Source: an uncultured Gammaproteobacteria bacterium | Lineage (GTDB): Bacteria > Pseudomonadota > Gammaproteobacteria > Arenicellales > JAANXG01 | Direction of reading: 5' to 3' | Assembly (NCBI GenBank): GCA_947258975.1 | Contig: CAMYKK010000009.1 | Location: forward strand, 1 to 64,000 | Length of the DNA: 64,000 bases | Shown here: piece after piece, positions 8,262-16,864 of the stretch | How positions within the stretch are numbered: the stretch's first letter is position 1 | How the letters are laid out: every line of letters starts with the position of its first letter | Notes under the pieces: model-generated | The model's input: only the letters and a program-made list of their open reading frames with translations | Told to the model about the DNA's origin: nothing | The model's database searches: none | Program-made: the position numbers and the translations under genes

Positions 8262-8837
8262 ATGGCTTCTCCGGTAGCTCATAGTCTGGCGGGCGCCGTC
8301 ATCTACTTTGCCTTTTCCCGTAAACGCACGTTTAACGCAAAAGAATTCGGGTTGGTTATTCTGGCCGCCAACCTGGCGGATTTCGATCTATTAGCGGGTC
8401 TTCTCGTCAGCGACGTGGATGCATTTCACCGCACCGCCACGCACTCTGTACCGGGGACCGTTTTCATCGCGTTGATCTTAAGTGCCTGCTTGTGGATCAA
8501 GGACGAAACCAATGTTCCTAGGCTGTACACCATGACCCTACTGGCCCTGGCATCCCAATTAATTATCGACTGGCTAAGCTACGATGACAGCATACCCCGG
8601 GGCATCCCGTTGCTCTGGCCATGGTCGCTCGAGCATTACATGTCTGACACACAGCTGTTTCTGCATGTACGGCGCGACAACCTGCTGACCATGCCGGTTA
8701 TTCTGCACAATCTTAAGGCTATCAGCGGCGAGATGCTAATCCTCGGTCCGGTCGCACTCATCGGCTGGTGGGTGGCTGAAATCAAGTGTCCACGTAAGCA
8801 GGAATACCGGCGCGCAAGAGAAGCCTCTAAACATTAA
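8262..8837 (+). CDS. Membrane-bound metal-dependent hydrolase family (DUF457)
   Basis: A 191-residue integral membrane protein of the YdjM/DUF457 family (LexA-binding, inner-membrane-associated putative hydrolase). Family features: MASPVAHSLAGAVIYFA at the N-terminus, ANLADFDLL, HRTATHSVPG and DWLSYDDSIPRGIPLLWPW. The conserved His and Asp residues are thought to bind metal. Hydrophobic segments suggest four or five membrane passes. The biochemical function of the family is not established; members often lie near surface-polysaccharide genes, as here beside a GT4 enzyme. The last 11 bases overlap the convergent gene that follows. Confidence 0.8.
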   Translation: MASPVAHSLAGAVIYFAFSRKRTFNAKEFGLVILAANLADFDLLAGLLVSDVDAFHRTATHSVPGTVFIALILSACLWIKDETNVPRLYTMTLLALASQLIIDWLSYDDSIPRGIPLLWPWSLEHYMSDTQLFLHVRRDNLLTMPVILHNLKAISGEMLILGPVALIGWWVAEIKCPRKQEYRRAREASKH

Positions 8838-10014
8838 GGCGTGTCGTTAAATCGGCCTCCGCCGCCACTTTTGCAACTAACAACTCTTCGCCGACATGCT
8901 CCCAAGGCGAACTCTCCAACGACACTTCTTCCGACACCCTCCGCGAAAACCTATCAAATGAGTAATCGCTGTATTCATGGATAAGATTTGCAGTCACCTC
9001 GAGAAAGGGGATTAATCCTTCGTACTTTCTGAGTTTTTCTCTTTTTGACCGCAAGTCTTCGTCTTCGGTTTTCGACTCGAAATACTCTTCGGTATTGGTG
9101 GTAATCGTTTCCACTGCTTTATTAAAGTTGTCAAAATCTAAAACGAACATGCCATATGCCCGCTGATACAACTTGAAGTAATCGACGATAAAAAGTTTAA
9201 TCTGCTCGAGACGCGGATGATATTTGAGTGCACGGGTAAACCGCATAAATATGTCGTCTACCTGCTCCTTAGTCGCGGCGCTGTGTTCACGCTTCTCACG
9301 CTTTTCCCGCATGTCCGGGTTCATCGCCATCTGGCACATAAATTTTATTTCCATTAACAAGACATCGATCTGTTTCGCTTCCAGCCTGGACTCTCGTTGT
9401 GAGGCGGCAAGTTGCTCCTTTGCGCTGGCGAAATCAAAATTACCCAGAACTTCCTGCTTTATAGATTCTTCGACTTCACCGCCTGTTCGCATCGCGAGTT
9501 TCCCAGACAAACGATCTTTCAATCTCCGACTTGCATCTTGTGCAATTCGAAACTCATGAGTCCGTGTGGCCTCATCCTCACGTAACTCCAAGTAATGCAA
9601 CATGACCTGATTAAAGCGCAGAAGCTTTTGCTGAAACAAATGTGTAAACGAGAGGAACGGCGCGAAGAAATCCGAGTTCTCCTGCGGCGTTAACTGCAGC
9701 TTCGCAACATACTGTTTGAGATAATTGATTTTTTTGCTGATTATTTCGACGCTCGTCGAAATGCTGGTACTGATTTTCGAGATCGCGCTAAAGGCTTCAT
9801 GCAGCTCCTTATTGACTTTCAAGATCTCCACCAGCTTTCGAAGCATGGTCTCTTCACCGCTGGTGCGAATAAACAACGCCTGCAGACTGCGGCGCGCGTC
9901 GTTTAACTGCGCCTGAGTCATGAGTGCGTTTTGCTCAATAAAAGACAACGCTGTCATGACGACCAGCATTTCCTTTTGTTTGGACAGTAGATTGTGTTCG
10001 GATCTGTTATTCAC
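8827..10014 (-). CDS. Unrecognised coiled-coil protein
   Basis: 395 residues, function unknown. The protein is strongly helical, charged and cysteine-poor, with heptad-like stretches (IISKKINYLKQYVAKLQL, REKREKREHSAATKEQ, LRSKREKLRKYEGLI). There is no signal peptide and no clear membrane segment, so it is likely cytosolic and possibly oligomeric. I recognise no enzymatic motif. The stretch is visibly richer in A and T than its neighbours, which suggests acquisition by transfer. It starts at a GTG and converges on the DUF457 gene with an 11-base overlap. About 175 bases without a gene separate it from der and probably hold its promoter. Confidence 0.75.
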   Translation of the reverse strand: MNNRSEHNLLSKQKEMLVVMTALSFIEQNALMTQAQLNDARRSLQALFIRTSGEETMLRKLVEILKVNKELHEAFSAISKISTSISTSVEIISKKINYLKQYVAKLQLTPQENSDFFAPFLSFTHLFQQKLLRFNQVMLHYLELREDEATRTHEFRIAQDASRRLKDRLSGKLAMRTGGEVEESIKQEVLGNFDFASAKEQLAASQRESRLEAKQIDVLLMEIKFMCQMAMNPDMREKREKREHSAATKEQVDDIFMRFTRALKYHPRLEQIKLFIVDYFKLYQRAYGMFVLDFDNFNKAVETITTNTEEYFESKTEDEDLRSKREKLRKYEGLIPFLEVTANLIHEYSDYSFDRFSRRVSEEVSLESSPWEHVGEELLVAKVAAEADLTTRLNV

Positions 10015-10189
10015 TACTACCTACATTTGGGCGACAAGTGCACAGCCATGAATCAGCCTGAACCCCATCCCCACGCAAGACTATGCCCAAAATTATAGCA
10101 CCGAGCCCAGCGCCGCGTTCACGTCAGGGGGTTGTTGTCGTCTCATTGCTGTGTCTCTATCAAATATGACCTTGTTAAATATAGCATTT

Positions 10190-11506
10190 TCATTTGCGGT
10201 AGGGGTTTTTGGCGCCCCTCAACGCTATTTTCACGGGGGTTCCGGCCAGCTTAAAATGGCGGCGAATCCGTTTCGACAAATAACGCCGGTACGAATCGGG
10301 AATTTCTCCCGTCAAATTACCGTGTATTAACACCAGTGGTGGGTTCTTTCCCCCTTGGTGGGCGTATTTTAATTTAATCCTGCGATTTCTCACAATCGGT
10401 GGCGGCACCGACGTCGTCGCCTCATGCAGGATTCGATTAAGTTGCGGGGTGGGTAAACTCGCCATTGCCGAATCATACGCGGCACAGATCGCAGGCATGA
10501 CTGCACCGACCCCCCCTCCGTACTTGGCGGAAACGTACAGCGGCTCTATGACGTCCAGAAATGACAGTTTTCGCGTCACATCCAAACGCACCCGGCGGCG
10601 TTGCTCGGCATCCAGGTGGTCCCACTTATTGATCACCAATACCATTGAACGGCCGCTTGCCCAGACCAGACCCGCTAATCGGGCGTCCTGCTCGACAATA
10701 CCTTGTTGCGCATCCAACACCAACACCACGACATGTACCTGATCCAGTGTTCGCAGCGCCTTGATCGCGGAGAACTGTTCCACGCGCTCAATAATCCGCG
10801 ACCGGCGACGGAGACCAGCTGTGTCAACCAGCATGTACTCTCTGCCTGCGAACTGAAACGGCACCCTTACGCTGTCGCGGGTCGTACCCGGTTCATCGAA
10901 CACCACCAACCTTGTCTCACCTAACAACACATTGGCCAACGTCGACTTACCCACATTAGGCCGACCCATGATCGCGAAATGTGGAATTTCCGGAATCGCG
11001 TCGTCCGATCCGGTACCGGGAACCTGATCAATAATTGTGCCGACTAATTGTTTGACACCGGTCCCCTCTCGCGCGGAAATGGCGTATGGTTTTCCAAGAC
11101 CCAGAGAAAAGAACTCCGACGCCGCCAAGTCCATATCAATCCCTTCCGTTTTATTTACCGCAACGTACAGCGGCGTCTGTTGAATGCGAAGATGTGCGGC
11201 AATTTCCCGATCCGCCGCATTGGGACCGTCACGTCCATCGACCAGAAAAATAATTGCATCGGCCTCGGCCACTGCCAGATCGACCTGTTCCTGCAATAAA
11301 CGTTGTAGCGCATCGTCATCCGCAGTCATACCGCCGGTATCGATGACCCAATAATCTTGGTCCCCGGCCCTGCCGACGCCGATAAGCCGGTCCCGTGTGA
11401 CCCCCGGTTGGTCGTCAATCAAGGCATCACGGCTACGTGTTAATCGATTGTACAGCGTTGACTTGCCGACATTGGGTCGTCCAATAATGGCGATAACCGG
11501 TCTCAT
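10190..11506 (-). CDS. der: Ribosome biogenesis GTPase Der (EngA)
   Basis: An essential GTPase with two tandem G domains, acting in 50S ribosomal subunit maturation. 438 residues from the ATG at 11506. The first P-loop is GRPNVGKS near the N-terminus with VIDTGG as G3; the second is in HFAIMGRPNVGKSTLANVLL with LVDTAGLRRRSRI and VINKWD as G3 and G4. A KH-like C-terminal domain follows, ending GAKNPYRK. It is last in the hisS-yfgM-bamB-der order known from many gammaproteobacteria. The 240-base gap after bamB contains a repeat element, so der may have a separate promoter. Weak GGCGGCGA precedes the start. Confidence 0.96.
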   Translation of the reverse strand: MRPVIAIIGRPNVGKSTLYNRLTRSRDALIDDQPGVTRDRLIGVGRAGDQDYWVIDTGGMTADDDALQRLLQEQVDLAVAEADAIIFLVDGRDGPNAADREIAAHLRIQQTPLYVAVNKTEGIDMDLAASEFFSLGLGKPYAISAREGTGVKQLVGTIIDQVPGTGSDDAIPEIPHFAIMGRPNVGKSTLANVLLGETRLVVFDEPGTTRDSVRVPFQFAGREYMLVDTAGLRRRSRIIERVEQFSAIKALRTLDQVHVVVLVLDAQQGIVEQDARLAGLVWASGRSMVLVINKWDHLDAEQRRRVRLDVTRKLSFLDVIEPLYVSAKYGGGVGAVMPAICAAYDSAMASLPTPQLNRILHEATTSVPPPIVRNRRIKLKYAHQGGKNPPLVLIHGNLTGEIPDSYRRYLSKRIRRHFKLAGTPVKIALRGAKNPYRK

Positions 11507-11534
11507 GAATCGCCGCCGGAGCTGCTCCCGTATG

Positions 11535-11663
11535 TTGCACCAAGACGTCCCGCTTCCATTATTGCCAAACAATCTGGGAGGTCGAGTGTTGCCATATCAT
11601 AGAACAAGCGTTACGGGTTTTTCGGATGTCGACCAATAATAGAAGCGGGACCCCTTGGTGCAA
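11535..11663. repeat. TIR element, best-preserved copy (3)
   Basis: A 129-base element with 30-base inverted ends. The left arm runs 11535-11564, starting TTGCACCAAG and ending CATTATTG; the right arm runs 11634-11663. Comparing left arm with the reverse complement of the right gives 27 of 30 identical. A small palindrome, TTGCGTTTCACGCAA, lies just outside at 11673-11687. The element sits between bamB and der, 29 bases upstream of the der start codon. It has no coding capacity. Structure and size fit a non-autonomous transposable element (MITE) or a folded intergenic repeat. Confidence 0.8.
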
Positions 11664-11746
11664 GATTCAGGCTTGCGTTTCACGCAACAGAATCTGGGGT
11701 CCTGGCACCATATGCGGGCGAATAACGCGTGAGTCGAGTGGGAATT

Positions 11747-12898
11747 TTAGTTGTTTATGGTAAGAGAGGTTAAGGTCCCTCCCTGGGTCAACACCAGAAG
11801 TTGCGAACCTTGCGGGATCGGCGCACCGATAACTGCGCCATTTTTGAGTCTGGATCGCCCGACCATTTGCCCGTCTGATTTACGCAAAACGTGAAGGTAC
11901 CCCTCCTTATCGCCGACAAACACATGGCCTCCCATGGACGTCGGGGGGCTGAGCCGTCGTCGTTTCAAGCCCTCCTGCCTCCAAACTGTTTTGCCTGTCA
12001 GTCGGTCCAACGCGAAAACGGTATCCTGCTCGTCGGTTACGTAGATATTGGCATCGTCGACCGACAGGTCATTATAGGTCGACACATCACGCGCCCACAG
12101 AATCCGCCGGCTGCCCAAGGCCAGCGCAGTGACCCGGCCCTGATAAGCAGCGACATAAATCACACTGCCGGCCAACACCGGGCGCGCATCGATATCGACC
12201 AAACGTTCGACCTCGTTGCGGCCACGAGGTTGCGCCACATTTACGTCCCAGATGATGCGGCCGGTCGCCACTTCCGCGGCGACGATCTTGCCGCTGGCAA
12301 ACCCCAACACGACGACTTGCTTATACAGCGACGGCGTGCCGGCGCCACGCAGCGACAGACTCGGCACGGAGCGACGAAACGTCCACTGGGACGCCCCATC
12401 CACGGTCGACAGTCCATAGATACGCCCATCTCCAGCACGCGCCACAACGATGCCTTTCGACGTTACCGGCGGCGTCAAAACCTCACTGGAAACCCTGCTA
12501 TTCCATAGTTCATTGCCATCACGCGCGTCCAATGCGTGCACCACCCCCTTCGAGGTCCCGACCAGCACCAAACCATCTCCCGCACCAACGCCCCCGGAGA
12601 TCACGGCGTCCAACTTCTTCGCCCACCTGCGTTTTCCATCGGACAAACCGGCGGCGGTGATGCGACCCTCGGGGTCTGCCATATATACTTGCTCGGCATC
12701 GACAGTGGGCGTCAGGTGCCGACCCCCTTCGTCAAGGGCCGCGCCAATGTCGACAGACCAATCCCGATCCAGCGTTATTGACGTCTCGATTGCCGGTAAT
12801 GGCGCTGCTTGCGGTTCCTTGGCACCGCCTCCCCGCTTGAACACCGATCCACAAGCAACCAGCGATGCAAGCATCAACAGTATCATTACGCGTTTCAT
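11747..12898 (-). CDS. bamB: Outer membrane assembly lipoprotein BamB
   Basis: A periplasmic lipoprotein of the BAM complex, which inserts beta-barrel proteins in the outer membrane; BamB binds BamA. 383 residues with signal peptide MKRVMILLMLASLVAC ending in a lipobox (Cys16) and an eight-bladed propeller of PQQ-like repeats (DARDGNELWNSRV, DGASQWTFRRS, ATGRIIWDVNV, LTGKTVWRQEG). The start overlaps the stop of yfgM by ATGA, so translation is probably coupled. Confidence 0.95.
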   Translation of the reverse strand: MKRVMILLMLASLVACGSVFKRGGGAKEPQAAPLPAIETSITLDRDWSVDIGAALDEGGRHLTPTVDAEQVYMADPEGRITAAGLSDGKRRWAKKLDAVISGGVGAGDGLVLVGTSKGVVHALDARDGNELWNSRVSSEVLTPPVTSKGIVVARAGDGRIYGLSTVDGASQWTFRRSVPSLSLRGAGTPSLYKQVVVLGFASGKIVAAEVATGRIIWDVNVAQPRGRNEVERLVDIDARPVLAGSVIYVAAYQGRVTALALGSRRILWARDVSTYNDLSVDDANIYVTDEQDTVFALDRLTGKTVWRQEGLKRRRLSPPTSMGGHVFVGDKEGYLHVLRKSDGQMVGRSRLKNGAVIGAPIPQGSQLLVLTQGGTLTSLTINN

Positions 12899-13539
12899 TG
12901 GACCCCGTCTATCACTGCGTTGTCAGCCTTCATTTTCAATATGTCGCCGTATGAGGATCCTTCAGGAAGCGCCTGGGACGCAGCGAGGTATGCGTCCCGT
13001 GCCTGGTCCGCCTCGCCCTGCGCCATGTGGAGATCCCCCCATAGTTCCTTGTACTCCGATTCAAATCCTCCGAAGTCGTCTACGGAGATCAATGCACGGA
13101 TCTGAGCATACTGTGTCTCCGCTAACAAAATGCGCGCCAAGCGCAACCTTGCGGCATGGATAGTCCCGGATTCAGTCGAATTCTGCATGGCCCAGCGCAG
13201 CTGCGACTTGGCACTGGTCGTGTCATTTTTGTCAAAACTAATCTTGGCGAGTAGTAACGCCGCTTTCCCCGCATAGGGCGTCGACGCGTAGCCGCCCATA
13301 ATCTTTCCGCCCATGGTTTCCGACGCGGCCAGATCCTGCCGACGATAGCTACCGAGCATCCCTTCAAAGAGCGCTGATGCGGTCTCACCTTGGGAAGTCT
13401 TGTAGTCACGCCAAAAATTGACACCAACAATCACCCCGATACCGACAATGGCGCCAACGATTACCGATACGCCGTTTTCTTTCCACCAAGCCTTGAGCCG
13501 TTCCGCCTGTTCATCATCGCTTAAGTGAAGATCAACCAT
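12895..13539 (-). CDS. yfgM: YfgM-type periplasmic TPR protein
   Basis: A 214-residue inner-membrane-anchored protein with a periplasmic TPR-like domain. YfgM associates with PpiD and the Sec translocon and helps hand over outer membrane proteins. A short cytosolic N-terminus (MVDLHLSDDEQAERLKAWW) precedes one membrane helix (VSVIVGAIVGIGVIVGVNF, about 24-42), then helical repeats. The ATG at 13539 is chosen because it gives the family start and overlaps the hisS stop within ATGGTTGA. The end overlaps bamB by four bases. Confidence 0.9.
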   Translation of the reverse strand: MVDLHLSDDEQAERLKAWWKENGVSVIVGAIVGIGVIVGVNFWRDYKTSQGETASALFEGMLGSYRRQDLAASETMGGKIMGGYASTPYAGKAALLLAKISFDKNDTTSAKSQLRWAMQNSTESGTIHAARLRLARILLAETQYAQIRALISVDDFGGFESEYKELWGDLHMAQGEADQARDAYLAASQALPEGSSYGDILKMKADNAVIDGVQ

Positions 13540-14836
13540 TGAATTCAACACCTCGCGACGGACTATTTTCTTCATCTCCACAGCGATCAATGACGTCGTG
13601 AACTGCGTCAATCAAACGTTCTTTCGCCACCGACACCTGCTCACGGCTGCTCCGCAACGGCTTTACCACAAAAGTCCCGGATTTCAATTCGTCTTCTCCC
13701 ACTAATATCGCCACCTGGGCGTTACTCTTATCGGCTCGTTTCATCTGACTTTTTATACCGCTTTCGCCGCAATGACTGATGACCTTCAATCCTGCATCTC
13801 GCAATTTTTCTCCGATTACAAGGCCGGTGGGTTTGGCAATAGCGCCCATTATGACCAGGTAGACATCTACGCCACCTTGATTTGTCCGCAATGCCAACAA
13901 TTCAATCAAACGCTCGAGACCCAACGCGAAACCAATGGCCGGGGTTGGCTTTCCACCCAATTCCTCCACCAATCCATCGTATCGCCCCCCGGCGCAAACC
14001 GTACCCTGGGCCCCTAAACCGCTGCTCGACCATTCGAAAACAGTCCGCCAGTAATAGTCCAAACCGCGAACCAGGCGTGAATTTACACGGTATTGTATGC
14101 TGGCCGCGGACAAATGTTCCTGTAATCCTTCGAAATGTGTGCGTGAGTAAGCATCCAGGCTGTCCAGGATGTTTGGGGCCTCAGCGATAATTGTCTTGGT
14201 GCACTCGTCTTTGCTATCCAAAACCCGCAGTGGGTTGGTTTTCAGCCGTTGTTGACTGTCCGGGTCAAGTTGAGATTCGTAGCGCGACAAAAATTCAACC
14301 AATTTCTGACGATATCGCTGCCGAGTTTCATGATTTCCAAGGGAGTTGATCTCCAGATCAATCTCCTTTACCCCGAGCTCACGCCAAATTCTGGATACCA
14401 ATGCGATCATCTCTGCGTCAATATCCGGTCCTTCCCAGCCGACCGCCTCTGCGCCAATCTGATGAAATTGCCGGTGCCGGCCACGCTGTGGCCGCTCGTG
14501 CCGAAACATCGGGCCCAAATAGTACAACCGTTGTTGCTGATTGTGGAAAAGCCCGTGTTGAATACCCGCGCGCACGCAACCGGCCGTCCCCTCGGGCCGC
14601 AAAGTGATGCTGTCCCCGTCCCGGTCAGTGAAGGTATACATCTCCTTGCCGACGATATCGGTTTGCGTGCCAATGGACCGCGCGAACAATTCAGTTTTTT
14701 CGATCAACGGTAAGCGAATTTCGCGATATCCGTAGCTCTCCAACACTCTCTGCATGACGGCCTCGGAATGCTGCCAGGAGGTCACGTCGCCGGGCAGTAT
14801 ATCTTTCATGCCCTTGATTGATTGAAGTTTATTCAT
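13532..14836 (-). CDS. hisS: Histidyl-tRNA synthetase
   Basis: Class II aminoacyl-tRNA synthetase charging tRNA-His in the cytosol. 434 residues, normal length. Start MNKLQSIKGMKDILPG, motif 2 around FRHERPQRGRHRQFHQIG, the histidine-specific LVRGLDYY and GGRYDGLVEELGG, and a C-terminal anticodon-binding domain. An in-frame TTG 15 bases upstream is an alternative start; the ATG fits homologues better. In related genomes ispG lies immediately upstream, but here a gene-free gap of about 300 bases does. Confidence 0.96.
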   Translation of the reverse strand: MNKLQSIKGMKDILPGDVTSWQHSEAVMQRVLESYGYREIRLPLIEKTELFARSIGTQTDIVGKEMYTFTDRDGDSITLRPEGTAGCVRAGIQHGLFHNQQQRLYYLGPMFRHERPQRGRHRQFHQIGAEAVGWEGPDIDAEMIALVSRIWRELGVKEIDLEINSLGNHETRQRYRQKLVEFLSRYESQLDPDSQQRLKTNPLRVLDSKDECTKTIIAEAPNILDSLDAYSRTHFEGLQEHLSAASIQYRVNSRLVRGLDYYWRTVFEWSSSGLGAQGTVCAGGRYDGLVEELGGKPTPAIGFALGLERLIELLALRTNQGGVDVYLVIMGAIAKPTGLVIGEKLRDAGLKVISHCGESGIKSQMKRADKSNAQVAILVGEDELKSGTFVVKPLRSSREQVSVAKERLIDAVHDVIDRCGDEENSPSRGVEFNG

Positions 14837-15137
14837 CGGACTGTTAGCCAAACCTCCGGTTGAACCAGCGATTCGGGATGAAGTCGACGGGACCGGTCGG
14901 CTGGCCGATGCGCTGGGACCATGAAAAATCGGCGTTCGAGCATTTGACCGTCACGGCGTTTTTTCTGCTGAATGCAACGCAAGCACAAACATCGGACACC
15001 GATCCAGCGCCGGGATTGGCCTGAAGCCGAGGACCAGTCATGGTATCGCACATCCGCCGCGTGTTTCATGTCGAACTAGCGCCTAGATCCTCTTGTCGCT
15101 GCCGTGATGCACCACACACACTGACTGCTTACGATGC
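14837..15137. other. Gene-free gap where ispG is usually found
   Basis: This 301-base stretch separates rodZ from hisS. Frames are open in places but give no IspG-like peptide (no iron-sulfur cysteine motif such as ACPTC or CVVNGPGE) and no other recognisable protein. It presumably holds the promoter of hisS-yfgM-bamB, which I cannot place. Confidence 0.6.
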
Positions 15138-16109
15138 TTAGAAACCGCCCGCATCGTCGATAACAAATCGCGCATAGAGTCCGGTCTGATAGGGGGTAAT
15201 ATCAAACTGTCTACCATTGTATTCCATACGTACACCGCCGGCGTTGCCGAGAAATATGCTGAACGGCGGCGTACCCTCTACCTCAACCTCTCGTCCAGCA
15301 TGGAAACTTCGATGGAGCAAACGCTTGTTGTTCGCATCCCGGATCTCCGCCCAAGAAGCCTGGGAAAATTTCAATGCTATCTTGCCGACATTCATTGCCG
15401 GTACACTTGGCGATTGTCTGGAGGTAGTCGCCGTAACCGCTTGCGGCGTGGCGTTTTCACGCTCCGGTCGTCCATCTTGCGCATCGGTTACAGACGGCGT
15501 CGTTCGCAACTCCGTGTCCGCGGTGCTTGCTGCGGTCGGCTTGGATGCCCGCGGCTCCGGTTGACTGAAACCCGTTTCACTCGGTGTGGTTATGATCTGC
15601 ACCGGCTTTTCTTCCTGCAATGGGGCATTGCCCGAGGTCCTGTTTCCGTCCATCTTCTCCGCAACCAAATCAGGAAGTTCGGCGAGAAAGTCTTTCTCAA
15701 AATCGAACCCGCTTTGCGATCTCCACCACACGGTTACGAGGCCGATCAACAGTATCCCAAGACCATAACTCATGAACCGCACCCAACGGTCGCTGCTGCG
15801 GGCCTGTCGCTGCACTGGCCTCGCGATAGCGTGCATCGTTCGTAATACCGGCTCCGGTTGTAAAGGGGGCAACACCGAGTCTTCGTCAATGTTGACCAAC
15901 CGTGCATAACTGCGCAAATAGCCGCGAACGTAAGTAGCTCCGGGCAGCTCGGTGTAATCGTCTTGCTCCAACGCCTTGATCTGCGAGACGGACAATCGTA
16001 GTTCACCGGCCACATCATCGGTGGAAAGCCCGAGCCCTTCTCGTGCTTTCCTCAATCTCGTGCCGGAAGAAAGTGGCTCGGGAATTGATACCTTGTCTTC
16101 CGCGATCAT
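15138..16109 (-). CDS. rodZ: Cell-shape protein RodZ-like, HTH plus DUF4115
   Basis: A 323-residue bitopic membrane protein. The N-terminal Cro-type helix-turn-helix (about 15-80: LRKAREGLGLSTDDVAGELR, YVRGYLRSYARL) contacts MreB in known RodZ. A membrane helix lies at FMSYGLGILLIGLVTVWW (about 112-129). A low-complexity Thr/Ser/Pro linker leads to the C-terminal beta domain DUF4115 (ALKFSQASWAEIRDANNK, PFSIFLGNAGGVRMEYNG). Together they organise the elongation machinery. The start overlaps the pilF stop by ATGA. Confidence 0.92.
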   Translation of the reverse strand: MIAEDKVSIPEPLSSGTRLRKAREGLGLSTDDVAGELRLSVSQIKALEQDDYTELPGATYVRGYLRSYARLVNIDEDSVLPPLQPEPVLRTMHAIARPVQRQARSSDRWVRFMSYGLGILLIGLVTVWWRSQSGFDFEKDFLAELPDLVAEKMDGNRTSGNAPLQEEKPVQIITTPSETGFSQPEPRASKPTAASTADTELRTTPSVTDAQDGRPERENATPQAVTATTSRQSPSVPAMNVGKIALKFSQASWAEIRDANNKRLLHRSFHAGREVEVEGTPPFSIFLGNAGGVRMEYNGRQFDITPYQTGLYARFVIDDAGGF

Positions 16110-16864
16110 TTTCGGGTCCGGGTCAGTTTTTCTAATTCCTGGGCCGCTTTCGAGCGCGCAAACTTGCCGCGGAGCAGCGAAGCATATTCCTCCGCAACTT
16201 CCGGGGCCTTCAGTTGATGCTCGATTTTATAGGCAAGGAGAAGGCTTTGGGGAGTCTTGGGAGCTATCGCAAAATAGCGCTCAATGTATCCACGCGCCGA
16301 AAGATAATTCCTGCGGCGAAAATTAATATCGGCCATATGGTACAGGCCTAACGACAGCCTGGGATTGATCCGCAATGCCTTACGAAAATATGGCTCCGCG
16401 GCTTGCGCATTACCATACGTGATCAGGCATTCGCCGGCGCGAAGGTTCGACATGTCCGGTTGCTGATAAAGTGGATTGGACAACGCGCTTTCATACTGTG
16501 CGAGCGCCTCTTGCACGCGGCCACGTCGGCACAGGAACGTACCGAAATCATGGGCCGCTTGCGAATTCTCCGCATCCGAGCGCACCGCTACGCGAAAATG
16601 TCGTTCCGCATCCTCATTATTACCTAAGCGCTCTTGCAGCGCCGCCATTGCGTGATTCGCCGCAGAGTGATCGGGGTCTATTTCCAGCGCGTGTTCTAAT
16701 TCCTCACGTGCCACCTCGAGTTGATTACGCTGCATATAACTTACGGCGAGCTGAGTTCTGACATCCGCCCGCTTGGCGGGATCCGCCGTCTTGCCTATCT
16801 GCTGATTGGAAGCGCATGCGCTCAGACCGAGCGCAATTATCCCCGTCAGGATCTTCCTCATCAT
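16106..16864 (-). CDS. pilF: Type IV pilus biogenesis lipoprotein PilF/PilW
   Basis: A 252-residue outer membrane lipoprotein with TPR repeats; PilF is the pilotin that places the PilQ secretin. Signal peptide [17 protein letters not shown] ends in a lipobox. TPRs are visible in [37 protein letters not shown] and [17 protein letters not shown]. The start at 16864 overlaps the rlmN stop by ATGA and has GGTGGAG upstream. It belongs to a conserved ndk-rlmN-pilF-rodZ operon. No other pilus genes are in the window. Confidence 0.92.
   Translation of the reverse strand: MMRKILTGIIALGLSACASNQQIGKTADPAKRADVRTQLAVSYMQRNQLEVAREELEHALEIDPDHSAANHAMAALQERLGNNEDAERHFRVAVRSDAENSQAAHDFGTFLCRRGRVQEALAQYESALSNPLYQQPDMSNLRAGECLITYGNAQAAEPYFRKALRINPRLSLGLYHMADINFRRRNYLSARGYIERYFAIAPKTPQSLLLAYKIEHQLKAPEVAEEYASLLRGKFARSKAAQELEKLTRTRK

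Noticed and set aside
14837-15137. Remnant of ispG
   Set aside because: No frame on either strand gives IspG cysteine motifs or other segments of the family.
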